Assembly (NCBI GenBank): GCA_038225855.1
Contig: JBBRQU010000007.1
Coordinates: forward strand, 53,952-117,951
DNA from: CAHJXF01 sp038225855
GTDB lineage: Bacteria > Pseudomonadota > Gammaproteobacteria > Burkholderiales > Burkholderiaceae_D
Length of the DNA: 64,000 nucleotides
Direction: 5' to 3'
Shown here piece after piece: positions 25,626 to 33,659 of the stretch. Each line of letters begins with the position of its first letter. The first letter of the stretch is position 1. Position numbers and translations under genes: made by a program. Below the pieces are notes generated by a model. That model ran no database searches and was not told where the DNA came from. It saw only the letters and a program-made list of their open reading frames with translations.

Positions 25626-26042
25626 TCACATCCATTTGCTGACATGGCGATAAAACACAAAACGCACATCCGGATCCCATCCATAAATCGCGGGAACTAC
25701 GCTACCCGCCTCTCTCGACGCGGTTTCCTCGGCGGTTTCGGAAGGAAGCCGCGTCATCGGCCCGCCGCTCGACGCGGAAGGGGGCGCATCGAAACTGGAG
25801 TAGCCAATGCCCGAGAGCCGATCGCGTGAAACGACCAGCGGCGCAACCGAGAGAATCTCGCGGTCCGGCGATGCTGAAACAGCCGGTACGCGCACCGATC
25901 GGGAAGCCGGCTCCGAAGCGGACAGCGAAACATTGCCGATGACGACAGCCATGACGACGAGGCCGATGGCGACCGTCTTGGTCCAGAGAGACGATTGGGC
26001 GTATGACACTGTTCCTCGGTCCCGAAACAGAACGGTATTCAT
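25626..26042 (-). CDS. Single-pass membrane protein of unknown function
   Basis: 138 residues from the ATG at 26040-26042 (a GTG at 26063 is an alternative). One membrane span (TVAIGLVVMAVVIGNVSLSA) near residues 23-42 is followed by an ~95-residue Ser/Pro-rich extracytoplasmic part ending YGWDPDVRFVFYRHVSKWM. No family is recognised. It lies just after the entericidin-like gene in the same direction, within a group of small envelope proteins. Confidence 0.55.
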   Translation of the reverse strand: MNTVLFRDRGTVSYAQSSLWTKTVAIGLVVMAVVIGNVSLSASEPASRSVRVPAVSASPDREILSVAPLVVSRDRLSGIGYSSFDAPPSASSGGPMTRLPSETAEETASREAGSVVPAIYGWDPDVRFVFYRHVSKWM

Positions 26043-26063
26043 CGGATCGGACACGCTCGTCAC

Positions 26064-26195
26064 CTATTTCTTGGACGCATCCTGAATTTTCTCGCCGGTA
26101 CGTTCTACATCTTTTCCCGCACCCTGAACCGTGTTGCACCCAGCAAGGACCAGAGCGAACGAAGCAAGCAGCGCAGAACCGATCAATTTTTTCAT
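26064..26195 (-). CDS. Entericidin A/B family lipoprotein
   Basis: A 43-residue protein. MKKLIGSALLASFALVLAGC is a lipoprotein signal with lipobox LAGC (Cys20 lipidated), and the mature part NTVQGAGKDVERTGEKIQD is the standard entericidin sequence. GGGAG lies 7 bases before the ATG at 26193-26195. Entericidins are small envelope lipoproteins induced by stress or stationary phase; the toxin/antidote roles described in enterobacteria may not apply. It lies between the DUF1328 gene and an unknown membrane protein. Confidence 0.92.
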   Translation of the reverse strand: MKKLIGSALLASFALVLAGCNTVQGAGKDVERTGEKIQDASKK

Positions 26196-26265
26196 TTTCA
26201 AACTCCCGGAAAGACAGCCACCGTAGATACAGAGAACCAAGCGCAGCGACGAAGAGAAAAACTCT

Positions 26266-26427
26266 TCAGCGTTTGATCAGGCCGACAATCAACGAAATCA
26301 CGAACAAGACGACGAAGATGAAGAAAAGAATCTTCGCGATTTCCGCCGCGCCCGCTGCAATGCCACCAAAACCGAAAATGGCGGCAATGATGGCGATGAC
26401 GAAAAATACGACGGCATAATGCAACAT
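26266..26427 (-). CDS. DUF1328 family small membrane protein (YtjA-like)
   Basis: A 53-residue protein made of two membrane helices (AVVFFVIAIIAAIFGFGGIA and LFFIFVVLFVISLIVGLI) with the conserved GFGGIAAGAAEIAKILF link. A strong AGGAGG precedes the ATG at 26425-26427. DUF1328 proteins are widespread, often co-encoded with CsbD and entericidin genes as here. The function is unknown; a stress-related envelope role is inferred from neighbours. Confidence 0.93.
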   Translation of the reverse strand: MLHYAVVFFVIAIIAAIFGFGGIAAGAAEIAKILFFIFVVLFVISLIVGLIKR

Positions 26428-26449
26428 GACACTTCCTCCTTGGCGGTTA

Positions 26450-26881
26450 TTAATTTGGCAACGAACGGCTGGAGCGATCTGCGTCGCTCAATCCAATCAA
26501 TATTTTCGGCAGATCGGAAAATTGCGTCGATTTGTCGAGAAAATAATCGGCGCCGAGCTGTTTTGAATTGCGTAAATATTCCTGCCGCGGGTAGTTGGTA
26601 AACACCACGATTTTCGGCATTGCTCCCCCATCGAATGCCAGCTTTAATTGGGCGAGAACATTCAATCCATTGCCTTCACGCAGCTTGATATCGACTACCA
26701 GCACTTCCGGTTTCAACGCCCTGATCTTCGTCAACGCGTCTTTCTCGGTATCCGCGGTACCCACCAGAATCAGCGACGGTTGGTCAGCGATGGCTTCGGC
26801 AATCCTTTCCAGCAGAATAGGAGAGTCTTCAATCACGAAAACCCGTAACGGCGACGGCGACGTCATGGGAAAAACGAGCAT
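26450..26881 (-). CDS. Single-domain response regulator receiver
   Basis: 143 residues forming one receiver domain without an output domain: acidic pair in RVFVIEDSP, phosphoacceptor Asp in VLVVDIKLREGNG, Thr in IVVFTNYP and Lys in YFLDKSTQF. It could act like CheY/Spo0F as a phosphate shuttle. It lies 22 bases after DUF1328's start region on the same strand; no kinase is adjacent, though a NarX-type kinase lies 2 kb upstream. ATG at 26864-26866 is an equally possible start; neither has a strong ribosome site. Confidence 0.87.
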   Translation of the reverse strand: MLVFPMTSPSPLRVFVIEDSPILLERIAEAIADQPSLILVGTADTEKDALTKIRALKPEVLVVDIKLREGNGLNVLAQLKLAFDGGAMPKIVVFTNYPRQEYLRNSKQLGADYFLDKSTQFSDLPKILIGLSDADRSSRSLPN

Positions 26882-27110
26882 AGGTCAGGGGGCGTCCGGC
26901 TAACCTCACCAGAGACGCTCCCATCTTTTCTGTCGGTTTGCTGCGGCGTTCGATGAAACAAGCAGCCCGAGGCAGAGGGTAATTAAAGCTGCCATTCGCC
27001 CGTATCGGTTCACCGCTCTTTGGGGTGTCCGCGTTTGTCTTATGTACGCCGCTGAAGGCGAAGCCAGGCGGACTTCACGCATCCGCAAAGGCCGCCGCCC
27101 TTGTCCCGAG

Positions 27111-27746
27111 CTACTGGATGAGCTCGTTCTTGATCGCGTAGTAGGTCAGATCCGCGTTGGTTCGCAGATTCATTTTTTCGAGGATGCGCGCGCGATGCGT
27201 ACTGACCGTCTTCACGGACAGAAACAATTCGTCCGCGATATCCGAAACGCTGTGTCCTGCGGCCAGCTTGCAGAAGACTTCGAACTCACGCGTCGAAAGC
27301 TTTTCGTGCGGAGCGCCGTGTACGCCGCTGGTAAACGCAGTGGCCAGTTGCTGCGCCAACGCCGGGCTGACGTACTTCTTGCCGGTGAGCACCATGCGGA
27401 CCGCCTTGAGGATTTCGGACGGATGACTGCTCTTTGCGATATAGCCGTTGGCGCCCGCCTTGAGAACATTCATGGCGTACTGCTCTTCGGCGTGCATCGA
27501 AAGAATCAGGATCGGCAAGTCGGGGCGCTCGCCGCGCATTCGACGCAATACGTCGATGCCGCTTCGATCCGGCATCGACAGATCGAGGAGCACACCGTCG
27601 ACCGGGCGGGCACGCAGCAATTCAAGCGCCTCGGTGCCGTTCGCGGCTTCGCAATCGACCACGACGTCCGTGCATTCCGCAAAAATTTGCTTGAGCCCTG
27701 CGCGAACGATCTGGTGATCGTCCACGAGCATGATTTTCTTGATCAA
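27111..27746 (-). CDS. NarL/FixJ family response regulator
   Basis: 211 residues. The receiver domain has DDHQIVRAGL, phosphoacceptor Asp in VLLDLSMPDRSG and Lys in GYIAKSS. The LuxR-type helix-turn-helix contains LSTREFEVFCKLAAGHSVSDI and LSVKTVSTHRARILEKMNL. I chose a TTG start at 27744-27746 because GGGGAG lies eight bases upstream and the protein then begins MIKKIMLVDDHQ, as relatives do; ATG 27729-27731 is an alternative. Its partner is probably the NarX-type kinase at 28844-29827, from which it is separated by an oppositely oriented ferritin-like gene. Confidence 0.9.
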   Translation of the reverse strand: MIKKIMLVDDHQIVRAGLKQIFAECTDVVVDCEAANGTEALELLRARPVDGVLLDLSMPDRSGIDVLRRMRGERPDLPILILSMHAEEQYAMNVLKAGANGYIAKSSHPSEILKAVRMVLTGKKYVSPALAQQLATAFTSGVHGAPHEKLSTREFEVFCKLAAGHSVSDIADELFLSVKTVSTHRARILEKMNLRTNADLTYYAIKNELIQ

Positions 27747-27764
27747 GGGTGCGTCTCCCCACAA

Positions 27765-28074
27765 ACGTTTTTTGGATTAGGCGACCGGTTTATTGTAGCG
27801 CCACCCAGAAAAAAGCCGGCGACCTGCCGGCTTGAAAGGCGAGCTTTGCGCTCGCCGGGGGAATTCTGATGAGTGGATGAACCAGAGCGGGATCAACGTG
27901 CGCATGGTGAGTATCGCGGCTCGTGCTGACGCTCGGCCATGAGCCGGTTCGATTGTCCGCATTCGTCCTACTTTGCATGCAGGGCGGCGATTTATGATGT
28001 TGCCTTTTCCGAAGCGACATTTTTCCCTCGCTGCATTCATCAATCGCATTCATCGACTCCCACGAGGTAATCGC
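27765..28074. other. 310-base intergenic region with two hairpins, no clear gene
   Basis: It holds the terminator-like hairpin at 27807-27834, a second hairpin at 27838-27856, the presumed promoter of narL (not resolved) and the 5' leader of the ferritin-like gene. A minus-strand ATG near 27905 opens a short frame beginning MRTLIPLWFIHSSEF that runs through both hairpins; I do not call it a gene. Confidence 0.4.
27807..27834 (-). terminator. Orphan intrinsic terminator
   Basis: AAGCCGGC (27813-27820) pairs with GCCGGCTT (27826-27833) across a five-base loop, and on the minus strand the stem is followed by six T. A second stem, 27838-27844 with 27850-27856, lies immediately upstream. No minus-strand gene is recognised just upstream, so the transcript it ends is unknown. 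Confidence 0.7.
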
Positions 28075-28719
28075 ATGGCCAAGCAAACATCGAAGAAGGC
28101 AACCGGCTACGCCGCCGCGCACGCTGCAACGAAGGCGCCTGCGTCCGGGTCCGCGCACCCCTTCCTGTCGGACATCAAGACGCTGCGCGCGCGGGCTCGA
28201 CAACACATCGAGAAAGGTGCCGTGACCTCCGATTACAAGGCCGATCGGGAAACGGTCTGCAAGATCCTGAACGAAGCGCTCGCGACCGAAATCGTTTGCG
28301 TGCTGCGCTATCGTCGCCATCACTTCATGGCCAAGGGCGTGCTCGCGCAACCGATCAAGGCCGAGTTCCTCGAACATGCGAAAGAGGAGCAGGAACATGC
28401 CGATGCGATCGCCGAGCGCATCGTGCAACTGGGCGGCGAACCGAATTTTTCACCCGAAGGCCTGGCCACTCGCAGCCACGCCGAATACGTCGAGGGTGAA
28501 ACGCTGGTCGACATGATCAAGGAAGATCTCGTTGCCGAGCGCATCGCCATCGAGAGCTATTCCGAAATCGTGCAGTACCTGGCAGACAAGGATCCGACGA
28601 CCAAGAGAATGATGGAATGGATCCTCGCCAAGGAAGAAGAGCACGCCGATGAGTTGAACGATTTGCTCGACGGACTTCCGACGGGCAACACCAAGTCGTA
28701 CAAGGTCCTGGGCGCCTGA
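28075..28719 (+). CDS. Ferritin-like / bacterioferritin-family protein with basic N-terminal tail
   Basis: 214 residues. The four-helix ferritin-like core carries the di-iron Glu/His pattern: NEALATEIVCVLRYRRHHF, KEEQEHADAIAERIVQLGG, KEDLVAERIAIESYSEIV and AKEEEHADELNDLL. It should bind and oxidise iron and may form a storage shell. The first ~35 residues (MAKQTSKKATGYAAAHAATK) are basic and Ala-rich, like Dps or histone-like tails, so DNA contact is possible but unproven. GAGGTAA precedes the ATG at 28075-28077. It lies in opposite orientation between a response regulator and its probable kinase. Confidence 0.85.
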   Translation: MAKQTSKKATGYAAAHAATKAPASGSAHPFLSDIKTLRARARQHIEKGAVTSDYKADRETVCKILNEALATEIVCVLRYRRHHFMAKGVLAQPIKAEFLEHAKEEQEHADAIAERIVQLGGEPNFSPEGLATRSHAEYVEGETLVDMIKEDLVAERIAIESYSEIVQYLADKDPTTKRMMEWILAKEEEHADELNDLLDGLPTGNTKSYKVLGA

Positions 28720-28737
28720 TCATCGCGACGGCGCGAG

Positions 28738-28840
28738 CCCTCTTCCAGGCGGAGGCCGGCACCCAAGTCGCTTGTACCTCGCGCGAAAGAAAACTTGGAC
28801 CCCGGCCTTCGCCGGGGCAGGCTCCGCCGGGGCGACGTGT
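28738..28840. repeat. Dispersed palindromic repeat, intergenic copy
   Basis: It contains CCCCGGC-CTTC-GCCGGGG (28800-28817) and a second GCCGGGG copy, flanked by CCCAAGT on one side and ACTTGG on the other. On the plus strand part of it reads TWTPAFAGAG, the signature translation of the same repeat family as the element inside the ligase gene. It lies between convergent genes (ferritin-like and histidine kinase) and may serve as a bidirectional terminator. Confidence 0.75.
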
Positions 28841-28843
28841 CTG

Positions 28844-29827
28844 TCAGCCGAGCGCTTTCGTATCGGCGACGGTTGCCTCGCTTTGCCGAGCCGGTTTGCA
28901 CGGCAGCCACGCGCGGATCACGGTCCCTCCCGCGGGAGCGCGCGAGAATTCGAGACGTCCGCGATACGCGAGTACGCGCTCGCGAATGCCGAGCAGACCG
29001 TGAGTTCCCGGCTTGTTTCGCGCGGCTTCCGTCATGCCGATACCGTTGTCCGCAATCTCCAGATCGATCGAGTCGCCGACGCGGCGGACACGGGCACGAA
29101 TTGCGGTCGCACCTGAATGATTCGCGACGTTGTTGAGCGCTTCCTGGAAGACGCGGAAGATCGCAATCAGGCAACCCTCTTCTCCACTTTCCAATTCACC
29201 GCGGTGCTCGAACGTGGCCGCGATGCCGGTGTACCTCGACCATTCGTCGATATATTGCTCGAGCGCGGCGCCGAGCCCGAGGTTGTCGAGCATGCTGGGT
29301 CGCAAATCGCTGATCAATCGGCGCTTTACATCGATCGCCTGATTCAGCAGATTGAGCGTGCGGTCGAGCCTGACGGTCTGCTCGGGATTGGTGACGGCAA
29401 TCTTGTCGCGCATGCGGGAGAGGTCCATGTTGATCGCCGTCAGGTAGCTGCCAAATTCGTCGTGCAATTCGCGCGCGATACTTTTTTTCTCGTCCTCGCG
29501 GATGTTGAGCAGGTGGCGCGAAAGGGCGGACAACTCGGCAGTGCGTTCGGCGACTTGCTGCTCGAGTTCTGCATTGAACGATTCGACGGCCTCGAGAGCG
29601 ATGTCGCGATGACGCAGCGATCGAAGCGTGAGAAGGTAAAACGCGCTCAGCGCCAGGGCCACGAACGCGCTTGCCAGCAGCGATCTGATGGTCCCGCCAG
29701 AGGCCGCTTCGAAGCCCACCGCACTGACGGCAACGAAACCGAGAGCAATGATGAACGCCACGAACAGAACGGGGTGCGCACCGCGGTTCCCGACAGTGCG
29801 TTGCGGACGCGGGTTGTTCGATTTCAT
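28844..29827 (-). CDS. NarX-type sensor histidine kinase
   Basis: 327 residues. Two membrane helices (PVLFVAFIIALGFVAVSAVG, ~19-38; ASAFVALALSAFYLLTL, ~52-68) with almost no periplasmic loop lead to a coiled coil (ESFNAELEQQVAERTAEL). A HisKA_3 dimerisation domain follows with the phospho-accepting His in IARELHDEFGSYLTAI, then a HATPase domain (FQEALNNVANHSGA, DNGIGM, GTHGLLGIRERV). The minimal sensor suggests membrane or intracellular sensing. It lies 66 bases after ssb and is the probable partner of the NarL-type regulator. Confidence 0.9.
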   Translation of the reverse strand: MKSNNPRPQRTVGNRGAHPVLFVAFIIALGFVAVSAVGFEAASGGTIRSLLASAFVALALSAFYLLTLRSLRHRDIALEAVESFNAELEQQVAERTAELSALSRHLLNIREDEKKSIARELHDEFGSYLTAINMDLSRMRDKIAVTNPEQTVRLDRTLNLLNQAIDVKRRLISDLRPSMLDNLGLGAALEQYIDEWSRYTGIAATFEHRGELESGEEGCLIAIFRVFQEALNNVANHSGATAIRARVRRVGDSIDLEIADNGIGMTEAARNKPGTHGLLGIRERVLAYRGRLEFSRAPAGGTVIRAWLPCKPARQSEATVADTKALG

Positions 29828-29893
29828 CCTGGTCGCGCGAGCCGGCAGCGACGCGCGCCTCGCCCTCGCAGCAAAGAACCCGGACTGCCCATC

Positions 29894-30391
29894 TCAGAAC
29901 GGGATATCGTCGTCCATATCGTCGAAGCCCGAGGCGGCGCGAGCCGGTGCGGACTTGGAAGGTGCGGCGCGGCGCGAATCGCCCGCAGACCCACTGGTCG
30001 AGCCGCCCTGCGATGCGCTCGCCGGAGGCTCGTTGTCCATCGGCGCCGACGAATCGCCGCGACGATCGAGCATGCGCATGACGTCGCCGCGCACTTCGGT
30101 GGTGTAGCGATCGTGGCCATCCTTGTCCTGCCACTTGCGGGTGCGCAGCGTGCCTTCGACGTAGATTTTCGCGCCCTTTTTCAGATACTGGCCGACGACT
30201 TCGGCGGTGCGTCCGAAGAAAGCGACGCGATGCCATTCGGTCAGTTCTTTCTTGTCTCCGCTCGTCTTGTCGGTCCAGTTTTCGCTCGTGGCCAGAGTCA
30301 GATTGGCGATCGCGTCGCCGCTTGGCATGTAGCGGATCTCGGGATCCTTGCCGAGATTGCCGATCAGAATGACCTTGTTGACCGATGACAT
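29894..30391 (-). CDS. ssb: Single-stranded DNA-binding protein
   Basis: 165 residues. The OB-fold begins MSSVNKVILIGNLGKDPEIR and includes EWHRVAFFGRTAEVVGQYL. A Gly/Ser/Pro linker follows, and the acidic C-terminal tip DDMDDDIPF recruits partner proteins. The ATG at 30389-30391 has AAGGAGA just upstream; in-frame sequence before it is not SSB-like. It is divergent from uvrA, an arrangement common in proteobacteria that suggests shared damage control. Confidence 0.96.
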   Translation of the reverse strand: MSSVNKVILIGNLGKDPEIRYMPSGDAIANLTLATSENWTDKTSGDKKELTEWHRVAFFGRTAEVVGQYLKKGAKIYVEGTLRTRKWQDKDGHDRYTTEVRGDVMRMLDRRGDSSAPMDNEPPASASQGGSTSGSAGDSRRAAPSKSAPARAASGFDDMDDDIPF

Positions 30392-30501
30392 GGCGATCTC
30401 CTTGCGAACGGGTAGGGGGCGACGCGGTGGACGAAGCCGAAGAGCTTCTTGCCGATCATGATTGCGTCCCCATATCGAAACTTCAAGAGACCAATCGGGC
30501 T

Positions 30502-30516
30502 CGGTTATATTAACCG
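30502..30516. promoter_or_regulatory. Palindrome and direct repeats in the ssb-uvrA divergent region
   Basis: CGGTTA-TAT-TAACCG is a perfect 6-bp inverted repeat centred between the divergent ssb and uvrA starts. It is followed at 30525-30559 by three imperfect 12-13-base direct repeats of GGCGACTGACTC. No CTGT-N8-ACAG LexA box was found in the 206-base gap. The palindrome is a candidate operator or part of a promoter. Confidence 0.4.
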
Positions 30517-30597
30517 ATTGACCAGGCGACTGACCTCGGCGACTGACTCGGGGACTGCGCCCGCTTCGGCCCTTCCCACGCTCCAACAAAACCATCG

Positions 30598-33549
30598 ATG
30601 GACGAGATTCGCATTCGGGGCGCGCGCACGCACAACCTGAAAAACATCAACCTCGATTTGCCGCGCGAGAAGCTGGTGGTCATCACCGGCCTGTCGGGCT
30701 CGGGCAAGTCGTCGCTGGCGTTCGACACGCTATATGCCGAGGGTCAGCGCCGCTACGTCGAGTCGCTGTCGGCATACGCGCGCCAGTTCCTGCAGTTGAT
30801 GGAGAAGCCCGATGTCGATCTGATCGAAGGCCTGTCGCCTGCAATCTCGATCGAGCAGAAGGCGACCAGCCACAACCCGCGTTCCACCGTCGGCACGGTC
30901 ACCGAGATCCACGATTACCTGCGCCTGCTGTTCGCGCGCGTGGGCACACCCTATTGCCCGGACCATCAACTGCCGCTCGAAGCGCAGAGCGTCTCCGAAA
31001 TGGTCGATGAAGTTCTCGGATGGCCTGAAGGAACGCGGCTGATGATCCTCGCGCCCGCGGTACGCGAGAAGAAGGGCGAGCATCTCGATCTGTTCGCGGC
31101 GATGGCCGCGCAAGGCTTCGTGCGCTTTCGCGTCGACGGCGAGATCGTCGAATCCGAGTCGCTGCCCAAGTTGAAGAAGACCGAGAAGCACAACATCGAC
31201 GTCGTCGTCGATCGCCTGAAGATCGTCAGCGATCCGGCGCAGATCAAGCAGCGCCTGGCCGAGTCGTTCGAGACCGCGTTGCGCAATGCCGACGGGCGCG
31301 CGATCACGGTCGATATGGACTCTGCTCGCGAGTCGGTGTTCTCGAGCAAGTTCGCGTGTCCGGTCTGCAACTATTCGCTGGCCGAACTCGAGCCGCGCTT
31401 GTTCTCGTTCAACAATCCCATGGGCGCGTGCCCGACTTGCGACGGCCTCGGCGTGATCCAGTTCTTCGATCCGAAGCGCATCGTGGCCTTTCCCAACCTG
31501 TCGCTGGCAAGCGGCGCCATCAAGGGTTGGGACCGTCGCAACCAGTTCTACTTCCAGATGCTGCAAAGCCTCGCGACCCACGCGGACTTCAACATCGATG
31601 CGCCCTTCGAGTCGCTCTCCGAAGAAGTGCGCAACCTGATCCTGCAAGGCTCGGGCAAAGAGGCGATTGCTTTCACGTACATCAACGAACGCGGGCGCGC
31701 GGTCGTGCGCGAGCATCCTTTCGAAGGCGTGATCCCCAATCTCGAACGCCGCTACCGCGAGACCGATTCGATCGCCGTGCGCGAAGAGCTTGCCAAGTAT
31801 CTGAACAGCAAGGTCTGCCCGACTTGCAATGGCGCGCGCTTGCGTCGCGAGGCGCGCCATGTGCGCGTCGGTCCCAAGGGCCACGACAAGGCGATCTACG
31901 AAATCAGTGCGATGCCGCTCTACGAAACGCTGTCATGGTTCGAGGGCTTGAGCCTCACCGGCGCCAAGCGCGATATCGCCGAACGCATCGTGAAAGAGAT
32001 CATCGCGCGGCTCGCGTTTCTCAACAACGTCGGGCTCGACTACCTGTCGCTCGAGCGCAGCGCCGAGACCTTGTCGGGCGGCGAAGGGCAGCGCATCCGG
32101 CTCGCGTCTCAAATCGGCTCGGGCCTGACCGGCGTGATGTACGTGCTCGACGAACCGTCGATCGGTTTGCATCAGCGCGACAATGATCGACTGATCGGCA
32201 CGTTGAAGCACTTGCGCGACCTGGGCAATTCGGTGCTCGTCGTGGAGCACGATGAAGACATGATTCGCGCGGCCGACCATGTCGTCGACATGGGTCTCGG
32301 CGCTGGCGTTCATGGCGGTCATGTGATCGCCTTCGGCAAGACCAGCGACATCGAGGCCAATCCGAATTCGCTGACCGGTCGCTACCTGTCGGGCAAGCTG
32401 CGTATCGAAACCCCGAAGAAGCGCGTCGCGCCTGGCTCCGCGCCGGTTTCGCCGATCGATCTCGCATTGCCGCCGCCCAAAGAAAAGAAAGGCGCCAAGA
32501 AGAAAGCCGAAGTCGTGGCCTTGCCGTCGCGCCGAGCCAAGCAGGGCGGCTGGCTGCGCATCCAGGGCGCGAGCGGAAACAATCTGAAGAACGTCGATGT
32601 GTCCGTGCCGGTGGGATTGCTGGTGTGCGTGACCGGCGTTTCGGGTTCGGGCAAATCGACGCTCGTCAACGACACGCTGTATCACGCGGCGGCTCGCCAT
32701 CTGTACGGGTCGTCGACCGAGCCCGCGCCCTTCGTCGCCATCGACGGGCTCGAACATATCGACAAGGTGATCAACGTCGATCAGAGCCCGATCGGCCGCA
32801 CGCCGCGCTCGAACCCGGCGACCTACACGGGTCTGTTCACGCCGATACGTGAACTCTTCGCCGAAGTCCCGATGGCGCGCGAACGCGGCTACGGGCCGGG
32901 CCGCTTCTCGTTCAACGTCAAGGGCGGACGCTGCGAGACCTGTCAGGGCGATGGCGTCATCAAAGTCGAGATGCATTTTCTTCCCGACGTCTATGTGTCG
33001 TGCGACGTGTGCCACGGCAAGCGCTACAACCGCGAAACGCTCGAGGTGCAATACAAGGGACGCAACATCACCGAGGTGCTCAATCTGACGGTCGAGGATG
33101 CGTTCGATTACTTCAAGGCGGTGCCGACGGTCGCGCGCAAGTTGCAGACGCTGCTCGACGTGGGCCTCGGCTACATCAAGCTCGGCCAGAGCGCGACCAC
33201 GCTGTCGGGCGGCGAAGCGCAGCGCGTCAAGCTGTCGCTCGAACTGTCGAAAAGAGATACCGGACGCACGTTGTATATCCTCGACGAGCCCACGACCGGA
33301 CTGCACTTTCACGACATCGCGTTGCTGCTCAAAGTGATCCACGCGCTGCGCGACCACGGCAACACGGTGGTCGTGATCGAGCACAACCTCGACGTGATCA
33401 AGACGGCCGACTGGGTGATCGATCTGGGACCCGAAGGCGGCGCGGGTGGAGGCACGGTCGTCGCGCAAGGGACGCCCGAAGAAGTGGCCGTCACCGCCGC
33501 GAGCTACACGGGACGCTATCTCGCACCGATGCTCGCACGCGCTGCTTGA
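30598..33549 (+). CDS. uvrA: Excinuclease ABC subunit A
   Basis: 983 residues, about 40 longer than E. coli UvrA. The first ATPase half has Walker A TGLSGSGKSSLAF, a zinc module CPVC...CPTC near residues 255-280 and signature LSGGEGQRIRLA. The second half has Walker A TGVSGSGKSTLVN, zinc ligands CETC...CDVC and LSGGEAQRVKLS. It scans DNA for lesions with UvrB. The extra length is mainly a charged Pro/Lys/Ala linker between the halves (about residues 600-645, containing PPPKEKKGAKKKAE). It starts divergently from ssb. Confidence 0.97.
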   Translation: MDEIRIRGARTHNLKNINLDLPREKLVVITGLSGSGKSSLAFDTLYAEGQRRYVESLSAYARQFLQLMEKPDVDLIEGLSPAISIEQKATSHNPRSTVGTVTEIHDYLRLLFARVGTPYCPDHQLPLEAQSVSEMVDEVLGWPEGTRLMILAPAVREKKGEHLDLFAAMAAQGFVRFRVDGEIVESESLPKLKKTEKHNIDVVVDRLKIVSDPAQIKQRLAESFETALRNADGRAITVDMDSARESVFSSKFACPVCNYSLAELEPRLFSFNNPMGACPTCDGLGVIQFFDPKRIVAFPNLSLASGAIKGWDRRNQFYFQMLQSLATHADFNIDAPFESLSEEVRNLILQGSGKEAIAFTYINERGRAVVREHPFEGVIPNLERRYRETDSIAVREELAKYLNSKVCPTCNGARLRREARHVRVGPKGHDKAIYEISAMPLYETLSWFEGLSLTGAKRDIAERIVKEIIARLAFLNNVGLDYLSLERSAETLSGGEGQRIRLASQIGSGLTGVMYVLDEPSIGLHQRDNDRLIGTLKHLRDLGNSVLVVEHDEDMIRAADHVVDMGLGAGVHGGHVIAFGKTSDIEANPNSLTGRYLSGKLRIETPKKRVAPGSAPVSPIDLALPPPKEKKGAKKKAEVVALPSRRAKQGGWLRIQGASGNNLKNVDVSVPVGLLVCVTGVSGSGKSTLVNDTLYHAAARHLYGSSTEPAPFVAIDGLEHIDKVINVDQSPIGRTPRSNPATYTGLFTPIRELFAEVPMARERGYGPGRFSFNVKGGRCETCQGDGVIKVEMHFLPDVYVSCDVCHGKRYNRETLEVQYKGRNITEVLNLTVEDAFDYFKAVPTVARKLQTLLDVGLGYIKLGQSATTLSGGEAQRVKLSLELSKRDTGRTLYILDEPTTGLHFHDIALLLKVIHALRDHGNTVVVIEHNLDVIKTADWVIDLGPEGGAGGGTVVAQGTPEEVAVTAASYTGRYLAPMLARAA

Positions 33550-33558
33550 TTGCGGTTC

Positions 33559-33650
33559 GTCGTTCCGAGCATCGCGAGGAAGCTCATCCGCATCGCATGC
33601 GACAACCTGTGGTCAGGGAGGATGGAATTCCTCACTCCGCTCGGAACGAC
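33559..33650. repeat. Long inverted repeat after uvrA
   Basis: GTCGTTCCGAGC (33559-33570) is perfectly complementary to GCTCGGAACGAC (33639-33650), and GAGGAA (33576-33581) to TTCCTC (33628-33633). The arms enclose ~46 bases. It lies between the convergent uvrA and esterase genes. Elements of this 'TTCCGAGC...GCTCGGAA' type occur as dispersed repeats; a terminator role is possible, though no T-run follows. Confidence 0.65.
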
Positions 33651-33659
33651 AAGCAGTTG

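Noticed and set aside
26906..27088. Small minus-strand frame with a signal-peptide-like segment (MAALITLCLGLLVSSNAAA)
   Set aside because: Only 29 residues from the plausible ATG, no convincing ribosome site and no similarity; insufficient to call a gene.
27777..28049. 90-codon minus-strand frame crossing the orphan terminator
   Set aside because: It reads straight through two hairpins and its T-tract and has no similarity; more likely a non-coding or leader region.
30525..30559. CRISPR-like short repeats before uvrA
   Set aside because: The units are contiguous and imperfect with no spacers, and no cas genes are present.
31933..33468. 511-codon open frame on the minus strand opposite uvrA
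   Set aside because: Shadow of uvrA, with no domain resemblance.
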